Source: Diphasiastrum complanatum (Eukaryota; Streptophyta; Lycopodiopsida; Lycopodiales; Lycopodiaceae). Taken from it: 60,000 nt of DNA. Location: assembly GCA_029204225.1 (NCBI GenBank), contig CM055102.1:39323014-39383013 (forward strand). Direction: 5' to 3'. Shown here piece by piece: positions 52,215 through 60,000 of this stretch. The position numbers and the translations under genes were made by a program. The notes under the pieces are model-generated. The model had not been told where the DNA came from. It worked only from the letters and a program-made list of their open reading frames with translations, and did no database searches. Every line of letters begins with the position of its first letter. Positions within the stretch are counted from its first letter, which is position 1.

Positions 52215-52808
52215 TCAAGTTTTTAAAAAGACTTGTGTGAGTCTTATTGAGTAACTCACTGATTGGTGAACTAGATATGGAAGGAACTGGCTGATGGGAA
52301 GAGCTAAGTGCTGAACCTCTAGATGAAGTAAAAAAATCGAAGACTTAAGTTCAGCAAATGACTCGTCTTGATTAGACGGTATGCTAGCTACTGCTAACTT
52401 AATGTCCTCCACTTCCGTTACCAAGCGTATGTACTGCTCCCTGGTAACGTATTCCTTCGTATCATAGACGTATTCTTCGTCTATATCCATCGGAGCCTTC
52501 CGACGCTTTGCTCTTAGTGTTTCTTCTTCCAGTTTGTCAATGGCTTTGACCGGAGAAAAGGAAAAAGAACCATTAGGAGTGTAAGAAAAATTGAGAAAGC
52601 TAACTGCTATTACTTCATTTTCACCTATGGATATATGGCATTCACAATTATTACGTATAGCCTGACTTTCATTTGGACCTGTTGATTCCGTCGTGCTGAT
52701 ATCTTGGTTTCCATGATTATGCCTGTGACTCTTTATCTGTTCCTTGGATTGTTGCTCATTGTCAGGCTGGGCATCTCCTGATAGCTTGGGGTATTGCCTC
52801 CGTCCCAA
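52215..52808 (-). CDS. Uncharacterised 197-residue open frame
   Basis: The product starts MGRRQYPKLSGDAQPDNEQQ. It is polar at the N-terminus, basic-then-acidic in the middle (RAKRRKAPMDIDEEYVYDTK) and helical-looking near REQYIRLVTEVEDIKLAVAS. I recognise no domain. It lies on the same strand as the copia G gag and the gypsy integrase and could be an accessory retroelement frame. A different minus-strand frame over 52.8-53.1 kb also looks coding, so the assignment is uncertain. Confidence 0.35.
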   Translation of the reverse strand: MGRRQYPKLSGDAQPDNEQQSKEQIKSHRHNHGNQDISTTESTGPNESQAIRNNCECHISIGENEVIAVSFLNFSYTPNGSFSFSPVKAIDKLEEETLRAKRRKAPMDIDEEYVYDTKEYVTREQYIRLVTEVEDIKLAVASIPSNQDESFAELKSSIFLLHLEVQHLALPISQFLPYLVHQSVSYSIRLTQVFLKT

Positions 52809-53109
52809 CTACTGTTTGTCAGGATGATCTTCAGGTTCCCTGGCATTTCTGGATGCTCCATTTCACTTGGTCTCTGATGGTGTTACTGAGTTGCCACTTT
52901 TTCTGGTGTTCCTGGACCATCAGAGTACCTTGAGAGAGTTTCTTCTCCTTTCTTGTTATTTTTTGGGGATGTTGCCGCCATGTACTTCAGTGCTGCTCAC
53001 ATGTGCTTTGACACTCATTCCTAGCTACAGGTGGATATTGCTCTGACACTTGCTATTGATGATGCGGATCCTGTTCCTTGTTTTGCTTTTGGTATATCAG
53101 TTGAGCTTG

Positions 53110-53580
53110 CTATTCCTCGGCAGGAAAATGTATATTGTAATAGCTTGAATGATTTACATATCCAACAAATTTAAAAAATATCTTAAACTCAATTCGACCA
53201 TCCCACATCATGCTATATAATTTATTAGATACTAGCACAACTTCAGAGGTAGATTTAGTTTCAAACTTCTTTTCTAAATATTCCCACAACTCTTTAGCTT
53301 CCGAAAACTTCGAGGTTTCCTGCAGGAGGTAATCATAGATAGATAAGCTTAATAGGCCTAGGGCTTAATCATTTTTATCAGTCCATTTATCCTTCTGTGC
53401 AATCTGTGCTCCTTCTCCAGGTTGTGGCTGGTTCCCATCCACAAAGCTCCAAACTTGATATCTTTTGAGGGCGTTTTTCATCCCCAGCTTCCAAATGGTA
53501 TAATTTCTACCACTTTCCATTGCATGATCTCCACAGGCCTGAGTAATGTCGTACTTGTATTCATCTGATCATTAGCCATG
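53110..53580 (-). pseudogene. Copia G gag, minus strand
   Basis: Read on the minus strand across frames: NYTIWKLGMKNALKRYQVWS, then FVDGNQPQPGEGAQIAQKDK, SIYDYLLQETSKFSEAKELW and EYLEKKFETKSTSEV. This is the copia capsid domain, broken by several shifts and stops. Confidence 0.78.
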
Positions 53581-53599
53581 ATTGATGCCTATTGCCTAT

Positions 53600-53611
53600 G
53601 CTCTGATACCA
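53600..53611 (-). promoter_or_regulatory. Copia G primer-binding site
   Basis: gctctgatacca on the plus strand, an exact minus-strand tRNA-Met PBS, about 20 bp before the gag leader. Confidence 0.9.
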
Positions 53612-54300
53612 CATAGGAAAAGTAAATGATGCAATAAACAAAGAACTAACAATATTTAGTTCCTCCCAAGATCCTAGAAATGTGCTAATGAGGCCTACTC
53701 ACTAGATACAAGTCTAGAAATGAACATGCATCAACATGCAATATGACATGCAACTAATTTTCAGATTGGAAGAGATGCTGTCACAGAAAATACCAGCAGG
53801 TTTTGAGGTAAAACAAAGTTAGGAATAGGCTACAAACTATAGCACACACATCTAACAATGTTTGCAATGAATTCTGTGATTTAACCCACAATTCCTCGAA
53901 CTTGGGCGCAAAACCTGCAAGCAGAAAGTCGATTTGAGACACGCAAAAAATGACTGTTGGCTACTACAATTGAATGGAATCAATGCCTAAACACCATAGG
54001 AGAAGGCTCCAACAACTAGCACTAAAAAAGATGAAGTATGGAGAGAGAAATGAATTATGGATCAGATTTGCAGTTTGCTGGAATTTCAAAGAAAACAGGC
54101 TCAAGAAGATGGCTGATGAACAAGAAATCAAATGAGAGTAAGGAGCCTCATTGTAGCTCGGGGATTTCTATTATATAGGCTGAAATCAAAATGACAAGTG
54201 CTGTGGTTTGTTGACACCTCAATATGATTGCATGCAAGAGATAGGCGTGGTGACTCACCTCTTCTAATTAATTGATTTAATTATTTTTCCCCATACTAAA
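53612..54300 (-). mobile_element. Copia G 5' LTR (approximate)
   Basis: Lies directly beyond the PBS on the minus strand. It contains a minus-strand TATA box, cctatataatag, at about 54168-54180, as expected in an LTR promoter. The outer limit is a guess, since no second copy is present. Confidence 0.5.
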
Positions 54301-54419
54301 TGCATGGGGGTCTATGGCCTATGACAAGTGTCCATAGACCCAACTCTCAAAATAGCAAGTGTAGTTAGACTCCATCTCTACGGGTGGGAAGTAAAAAAAA
54401 ATTTAATTAATTAATTATT

Positions 54420-54520
54420 TAACGGCTCACCACGGTTGATGGTCCCAAACTTTGTGAACTATACGGTTCATGAACCGTTGGTGAACTGTTAACGGTTCAC
54501 CAATACTATGGTTTCGGGTC
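54420..54520. repeat. GGTTCA palindromic island
   Basis: acggttcatgaaccgt at 54463-54478 is a perfect 16-bp palindrome, followed by ggtgaactgttaacggttcacc, nearly palindromic. The word ggttca and its complement recur several times. This resembles the layout of the MITE-like inserts at 1.1 and 12.4 kb. Confidence 0.7.
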
Positions 54521-55242
54521 AAAATCTTGAAACGTGTTCCAAAACGACCATTGAAACTTTGGTTCTTGTTCACCTCTAAATCTTCACAATAGGAAAATTT
54601 TAACTTAGAATTTTGCTTGGAATTTTCTATGGGGGTATGTCCCAAGGAAATTGGTTTCAAGTTGTCTAAGTTACTTGGGGGTACCAATATTTTTTAAGCA
54701 CCATGTGTCAAGGTCCTAAGTTCACAAAAATATTTTGGGGCTTGTAGTAGGTCGAAAACAGCCCATAAAAAAGCCAAAAAAAGCCAAAAAAAACCAGAAT
54801 TGTTTAGGGAATTTTTCTTTCTTTTGAGGGGAGTCTCCTCCCCACCATAGCATTTAATTAATTAATTCTGCCTTTTGAGATTCTGTTGGAGCCGTGTGAT
54901 CTGCAGTCAGGTTGATGGAAAGATGCTAGAAAGGCATTCAAGGTAGGTCCCAGGGAGCCCAACTATTCTTACAAAGCAGGTTACTGGGCAGGTCAACCCC
55001 GTTGATAGGAGGATAGGGGACGGGTGGAGTAGAAGCACAACTAAAAGCAGTATAGTCACTTGGAACCTGTTATTGACGTCAATATTGGGCCGGGTATGGC
55101 AACATGTAAAGAGGCTCTAGGAATGGCACCGGCATGTGCTGCAATTTTTTTTGGTTTTTTGGTTTTCGAATGGCACTAGAATGTGTTGCAAATTCTTTTA
55201 AAATTTAAAAAAATTGCATAAAAACAACCATTATATATATAT
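54521..55242. other. No recognisable gene
   Basis: AT-rich with poly-A-like stretches near 54765-54800. A direct repeat (gaatggcac...atgtg.tgcaa) occurs at 55122-55144 and 55167-55191. Ends in a (TA)n tract at 55232-55242. Confidence 0.5.
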
Positions 55243-55460
55243 CGTAGTGCCTTGTGGTACCGCTGTTATGGTACCGCCGGTACGGTACCACCCTGGGATC
55301 CGCGGTACCAGGGCGGTACCATAATATTAAAAAAAAAAAAAAATTTCCCGTGTTATTTTCGCAAAATATATATATATATATATATATTTTTTTTGGGTAC
55401 GCCCACCGATATGGTACCGTGGTACCGGGATCCGCGGGACCTGGTACCGCGGGACCTATG
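55243..55460. mobile_element. GGTACC element A (short hAT-like MITE in (TA)n)
   Basis: Starts cgtagtgccttgtggtacc and ends cgggacctatg. The complement of the right end, cataggtcccgcggtacc, matches the left end, giving a TIR of about 18 bp. GGTACC occurs eight times. Both edges abut (TA)n tracts. An internal A-run and (AT)n lie in the middle. No coding. Confidence 0.65.
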
Positions 55461-55480
55461 ATATACATATATATATATAT

Positions 55481-56014
55481 CATAGTACCCTCTGGTACCG
55501 CTGGTATGGTACCGCCGGTACCATATCAGTGGTACCGCCGGTACGGTACCGCCGGTACCATATCAGTGGTACCGCCGGTACGGTACCGCCCTGGGATCCG
55601 CGGTACCAGGGCGGTACCATTTTTAATATTTTTTTTTATTTTTTAATATATTTTTAGTAATTTTTTTTTGCTGGAAAAAAAACAGCAGGGTTCACTGTTG
55701 GAGAGACGCTGAAAATGGGCGAATGCAGGGCAAAGGAAATCAGATGCAAGGCAGGGCGTTGCGTGGGCGATGGGCGACGCAAGGAATCAAAGGCAGGCAA
55801 GAAAAACCAGCAGCGATGGCAGGGCGGAGAGGGCTCAAAAAAATTTCAGAGGAAATGCGAGGGGGGCGGGTAGGTTTAGGTAAAAAAAAATTAAAAAAAA
55901 TATTAAATAATAAATATATTATTATATTGTGGTACCGCGGTACCATCATGGTACCGCGGTACCAGTATGGTCCCGCGGTACCGGGATCCGCGGTACCCAG
56001 TACCGCGGGACCTA

Positions 56015-56016
<2 letters not shown>
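55481..56016 (-). mobile_element. GGTACC element B (deletion derivative, inverted relative to C)
   Basis: Starts catagtaccctctggtacc and ends taccgcgggacctatg, with (TA)n on both outer sides. The right part (55668-56016) is the reverse complement of the first 340 bp of element C. It therefore looks like an internally deleted copy that keeps the 5' end of C and a second GGTACC-rich end (55481-55620). Confidence 0.7.
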
Positions 56017-56074
<58 letters not shown>

Positions 56075-56411
56075 TAGGTCCCGCGGATTCCGATACCGCG
56101 GGACCATATATGGTACCGCGGTACCATCATGGTACCGCGGTACCACAAAATATTAATATATTTATTATTTAGTATTTTTTAAAGTTTTTTTTTACCTAAA
56201 CCTACCCGCCCCCCTCGCATTTCCTCTGAAATTTTTTTGCGCCCTCTCCGCCCTGCCATTGCTGCTGGTTTTTCTTGCCTGCCTGCCTTTGATTCCTTGC
56301 GTCGCCCTTCGCCCACGCAACGCCCTGCCTTGCATCTGATTTGCTTCGCCCTGCATTCGCCCATTTTCAGCGTCTCTCCAACAGTGAACCCTGCTGTTTT
56401 TTTTCCAGCAA
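55668..56411. repeat. Giant inverted repeat, arms about 345 bp
   Basis: The left arm begins ttgctggaaaaaaaacagca at 55668 and the right arm ends tgctgttttttttccagcaa at 56411. The arms read through as complements, including cgcccattttcagcgtctct on the right side, with few mismatches and small indels, around a 56-bp (AT)n spacer at 56017-56072. As RNA it would fold into a long hairpin. Confidence 0.9.
56017..56072. repeat. (AT)n spacer of the giant inverted repeat
   Basis: 56 nt of uninterrupted AT. Ends of elements B and C abut it on each side. Confidence 0.95.
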
Positions 56412-57190
56412 TCCATCCTTCCAGCTTTAACTTCATCTGCTTTTTTTCCCTAGTTTTCTCCATCGCAATGGTGCAATCCGACCTTTTCGGTTTGTGGGAC
56501 GAGGTGGACGTTGTCAGGCGGGTTGCCGACAAGACCAACAAGACCGGTCAGAAGATCGTGCGTTGCCGATACTGCCTAGTCGAATTTGCTGTGTCCCTCA
56601 CTCGCCTTAAAGGCCACCTGCTCGGTGCACGCGCCAAAAATGGTGGCACCTTAAATGCTGCCCCTTGTGGCAGCATGTCCGTCCCTGACAGGCAGCGACT
56701 ACTGGACACCTACGGGCCACGTCTCGTGGCGGGGGAGAACACCATTTCGGAGGGCGTTCTCTAGTTTTGCACCCCTCCTTATGTGGCTGACCTAGAGTTG
56801 CTGCTTGCTTGGCTGGCACGCACGAGGAGAGGGAGTGCATCCTCATCCCGTCCCATTGCGCCTCATCCCCCTCAGACACTTCCGCCACATGCACCCCCAT
56901 CTGCACCCGTTCCGGTGGATCCCGTCCCATCGCGTCCGCTAGTTGCCACTGCAGTTCCACCACCACGTCCTGTTGCTTACATGCCCCTAGTTTACGATTT
57001 TCTCATGGACTCTCCGCCACCCGAGCAGGCCCACGGATGCTACTAACAAGGCCTTCGAGGATGTGGATGAGATCCCTTCTTCCTTCCCTTCCCATCCGGA
57101 TGACCTCCCTAGCCAGCAGTTTTCGTATTCCATGCTAGATCTTGCCCCTCCACCAGTGCACCCCACTTATGCTGCTGCACCCATCCCTGC
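56073..57190 (+). mobile_element. GGTACC element C: hAT-like 5' end with BED zinc-finger frame
   Basis: Begins cataggtcccgcgg after the (AT)n, carries GGTACC repeats to about 56145, a GC-rich leader, and the BED frame at 56468. The right end is lost where gypsy protease-like sequence starts near 57190. It appears to be the 5' portion of an autonomous hAT-type transposon. Confidence 0.55.
56468..57046 (+). pseudogene. BED zinc-finger protein, N-terminal part of a hAT-like transposase
   Basis: ATG at 56468 starts MVQSDLFGLWDEVDVVRR. Residues 33-53, CRYCLVEF then SLTRLKGHLLG, form a BED-type finger with C33, C36 and H50; a cysteine at about 67 is a likely fourth ligand. A TAG at 56762 interrupts the frame, which then stays open in register (FCTPPYVADLELLLAWLART, proline-rich linker) to 57046. 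A further shift near 57020 leads into a frame reading DATNKAFEDVDEIPSSFPS. The hAT catalytic domain is absent. BED fingers bind transposon-end DNA in this family. Confidence 0.65.
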
Positions 57191-57510
57191 CAGTGCATCC
57201 ACTCTCCCCATTCCGGCTGTTTTTGGCCCTCATGACCTCATTCGGATGAAGGGGGTTGTGGGCGGCCAAGCCGTAACAGTTTTATTTGATGATGGTTCCA
57301 CACATAATTTTATTAACGCTAATTTGTTGCAGAAGCTAAAGGTGGAAACAAGGCAAAGTGACCACCGATACACAATGAAGCTGGCAACTAGTGCGGAAAG
57401 CCAAGTATGGGACCAGATAGTCCCACGTCTACCAATAGAGAGGATAAATTAGACTTTCACATTATGAATCTAGATAGGGTAGATGTAATACTTGGTGGTT
57501 CTATGAGAGG
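57190..57510 (+). pseudogene. Gypsy protease
   Basis: IRMKGVVGGQAVTVLFDDGS followed by THNFINANLLQKL. This is the retropepsin block, with the usual D-S/T-G changed to DDG. It continues out of frame as DFHIMNLDRVDVILGG to about 57510. Confidence 0.75.
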
Positions 57511-57519
57511 AATGAGTCT

Positions 57520-58700
57520 ATGAAGAAAAACTATGTAACTCACAGTTTGTCATTCTTGCATAACGGCTCACTCATAGAATTAAATGGAAGTGTTGATATT
57601 TCTACTCCGTATATGCTTTCTGCTTTGGAAACAGTTAAATGTATGGATGTTGTTGATTGCAATTCTTATTTATGTTGGTTAAAAGATTTTACCTACCATG
57701 AAGAACGTAGTTTGCAATTTTACAATCTCCAAATGGAATTAATGTCTAATAACCTAAAACAAGAAAATTCACCAGAAGGTGAAATCTTTAGGAAAATCAG
57801 CCAAGAATTTAACGATGTGTTTCCTGAGCAACTTCCTGAGGGTCTTCCCCCCTCTAGGGGTGTTGACCATGGTATTAAACTCATTCCTGGTAGTTCTCCT
57901 ATATCACTATCCATATAGGATGAGTACTACTGAAGAGGATGAGGTTTATAGGCCACTGCAAAATTACCTTAAGATGGGCCATGTAAGGCCTAGTAAATCT
58001 CCCTGGGGGGCGCCTGTGCTCCTTGTTGATAAAAAAGACGGAGGTACTCGTCTTTGTGTGGACTTTAAAAAGTTAAGTAAATTAACGATTAAAAACCGTT
58101 ATCCTTTGGCGCGAATGGATGAGCTGGTTGATCGATTGCATGGTCCAAAGTACTTCACCAAAATCGATTTGAGATCAGGGTATTATTAGATTCGCATAAA
58201 GACCGAGGACGTTGAAAAAACCGGGTTTAGAACTAGGTACGGCCTTTATGAGTTTCTGGTTTTACCATTTGGCTTGACAAATGCTCCAGCGACTTTCCAG
58301 CAGATGATGAACAATCTTCTTCGTCCATATCTGGGAAAGTTCGTGATAGTGTACTTGGATGATATTCTCATCTATAGTAAGACCTTAGAGGAGCATGAGG
58401 AGCATCTCAGGACTGTCTTAAAGTTACTTAGACAGGAGAAGCTTTTTGCCAAGGAGTCCAAATGTGTGTTCTCCCAGAAAAGGTTGTTATACCTTGGTCA
58501 CATTATTTCGGACCATGGGTTGGAAATTGACCCAAATAAAGTCCGACAAGTACGTGAATGGCCTATTCCTAAAACCATCCGGGAGGTTAAGTCCTTTTTG
58601 GGCTTTACGGGATTTTTTCATAGATTTATCTTGAACTATGCATTAATTGTATTGGCTTTGACGAATATCCTCAGAGGGGCCAAAAGAGTTAGCCGGCACA
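57520..58700 (+). pseudogene. Gypsy reverse transcriptase
   Basis: Starts with [20 protein letters not shown], shifts at about 57915, then [20 protein letters not shown] and KIDLRSGYY with a TAG at 58188. [17 protein letters not shown] and FVIVYLDDILIYSK (YLDD at 58352-58363) follow, then LGHIISDHGLEIDPNKVRQV. Two breaks in about 390 codons make this the least decayed gypsy RT in the window. Confidence 0.88.
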
Positions 58701-59164
58701 GTAAGTTCAGTCCGCCGATTACGTGGACTGAAGAGTTGAATCAGAGGTTTACTATAGTTACTGACCATCAAGCGTTAAAGTATATTAACGATGCGGTCGA
58801 CCTTAGGGGTTGTAAGGCCAGATGGTCAGAGATGCTCCAAGAATTTCAGTATGACATTGCGTACCGGAAGGGTACTTCTAATAGTATCACGGATGCCTTA
58901 AGCCGGATTGGAGAGGTTAATCAGTTAAGCTTTTCTGAGATCCAATCTGAGTTGTATCTGTCCTTAAGAGATTTGTGTAAGACTGATAGGTACTTCGGTC
59001 GTATGTGGCTAGACGTCCTGGCAGGTTCTTCTAGATCTAGTGATGAGCTTGGAATGCAGGATTCCAAGATTTCTCTTCAGGTTACAGACCAGGGCACGGA
59101 GGGTGGACCCGGATTAGGTCCTACGTCGGGGTGGAATGTGAATCGTTCGGTCTCTTGTGGTTAA
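58701..59164 (+). pseudogene. Gypsy RNase H (internally deleted) and tail
   Basis: The frame passes from the RT connection (PPITWTEELNQRF) directly to TIVTDHQALKYINDAVDLRG and RKGTSNSITDALSR. The first part of RNase H, with two of its catalytic acids, is thus missing by in-frame deletion. No integrase follows: LGMQDSKISLQVTDQGTEGG is unlike any integrase block I know. The frame ends at 59164. Confidence 0.75.
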
Positions 59165-59782
59165 CCGACACCTAAAGGTTTGCAGTAAGTAGGGATTGTA
59201 ACAATATCCATAGCTGAAAATGAAGCAGTAGTATGAGAAATAGGTCCGAATGAAATCCAAGCGATACATAATAACCAGGAATGCCAAATATCAACAGGTA
59301 AAATTTTGCGTTATACCATACTATAGGACTACAAGATACAGGCCTACTGGGCTACTTTGCATATATTCCGTAGGCCTCTTTACATTGACTGTTGGTTATG
59401 TATATTTTTGGTTACGCATTATATATTAGTCATGTACAGGCCAGAGCCTTTTTATATGCTTATGACCCGCACTGGGTCCTTTTTTATGACATTGACTGGC
59501 CTTGGGCCCTTACTATATGGTTATATGTGGAGTGGGGGCCCGTAGGAGGGCGCACTATTTTCCCTCCACATTTTGCCTCCCTTTACTTTTGAATTCCTAT
59601 TTTAGGGTTCATTGGTAGGGTATTTATAGGGGCATTTGTACACTCATTTTTCAGATTATTGATTGGTATTGCTTGGGCTCTTCGTGGGAGAACCTATTGT
59701 CTTGTCTATTGCTTGTAGTGCTTTAGTCTATTGCTGTCTTTTATGCTTCATTGATTCAACACCTGAGATTTTGATCATAACT
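59165..59782 (+). mobile_element. Gypsy-type LTR (start approximate)
   Basis: Ends gattttgatcataact just before a PBS. It contains a TATA-like tatttataggggc at about 59610-59625 followed by sequence suitable for a transcription start. Because the PBS follows it, this is the 5' LTR of a further element that runs off the window, or the 3' LTR of the upstream gypsy in a tandem array. Confidence 0.6.
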
Positions 59783-59794
59783 TGGTATCAGAGC
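59783..59794 (+). promoter_or_regulatory. Gypsy primer-binding site (tRNA-Met)
   Basis: tggtatcagagc, an exact match to the plant tRNA-Met PBS. The remaining 206 nt to the window end are leader sequence. Confidence 0.9.
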
Positions 59795-60000
59795 ACTTTC
59801 CTGATTGCTGAATTTCAGATCTGATTTTCTGATTGGGTGCCCATTTTCCTTGCTGATTTTTCTCTCTTTGCTGAGGGCTTTCGTCTCTTTGCTTCAGCAA
59901 CATTCAGCATAGTTTGGAGGAGGACCAACTCCCATCAGAGCATTTTCCTTGGCGGAGATTTAGCAGATAGTTAGCGGAAGTACTTCCGCTAAATTTGGCG

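Noticed and set aside
55243-56150. CRISPR-like or satellite array of GGTACC units
   Set aside because: Spacing is irregular, units are palindromic and there are terminal inverted repeats. This is transposon-end structure and not an array of spacers.
55254-56172. Open frames over the GGTACC/(AT)n region reading Tyr-Ile repeats and Val-Pro-Arg-Tyr motifs
   Set aside because: They arise from (AT)n and from palindromic GGTACC words read in any frame, on both strands alike.

Overview
This is nuclear DNA of a eukaryote, almost certainly a land plant. The evidence is a host gene with many short GT-AG introns and plant-style protein sequence, several Ty1/copia and Ty3/gypsy elements whose primer sites match initiator tRNA-Met, a LINE, a Penelope-type reverse transcriptase, hAT-like sequence, and long (CT)n microsatellites. 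The mix (very large TE-filled introns, a Penelope-type element, abundant CT tracts) suggests a large genome such as that of a fern or another non-angiosperm, but the clade cannot be fixed from the sequence alone.

Layout. (1) 1-3.6 kb: LTR debris, a small hAT-like MITE and a palindromic repeat island. (2) 3.67-19.2 kb, minus strand: the N-terminal 538 codons of a RabGAP of the TBC1D15/GYP7 type, in 12 exons that join in frame. The catalytic end of the TBC domain lies outside the window. The proposed first intron is about 8.4 kb and holds a nested stack: a LINE (ORF1, endonuclease, RT) interrupted by a palindromic MITE-like insert and by an LTR-less gypsy pol fragment, followed by a second, older LINE remnant. 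(3) 19.2-23 kb: no recognisable gene. (4) 23-32.6 kb, plus strand: copia element A, with LTRs of about 340 bp, split by a 5.5-kb insertion that carries a Penelope-like reverse transcriptase and is bracketed by duplicated (CT)n plus about 50 bp. (5) 33-46.7 kb: copia C (plus) split by copia D (minus, with two LTRs and a near-perfect 5-bp target duplication). Copia D is in turn invaded by copia B (plus) and copia E (minus). (6) 46.9-54.4 kb: scattered minus- and plus-strand copia and gypsy pieces, a 28-bp hairpin, a 197-residue unknown ORF and one possible host first exon at 49.8 kb. (7) 55.2-57.2 kb: GGTACC-rich hAT-like elements whose ends all abut (TA)n, forming a giant inverted repeat beside a BED zinc-finger reading frame. 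(8) 57.2-59.2 kb: gypsy protease-RT-RNase H, then an LTR and PBS of another gypsy copy running off the window.

Only the RabGAP gene looks like a functioning host gene. Everything else recognised is mobile DNA, nearly all of it broken by stops, frameshifts or nested insertion. The two most distinctive items are the Penelope-like RT locus (27.4-30.2 kb) and the GGTACC/(TA)n/BED system (55.2-57 kb).
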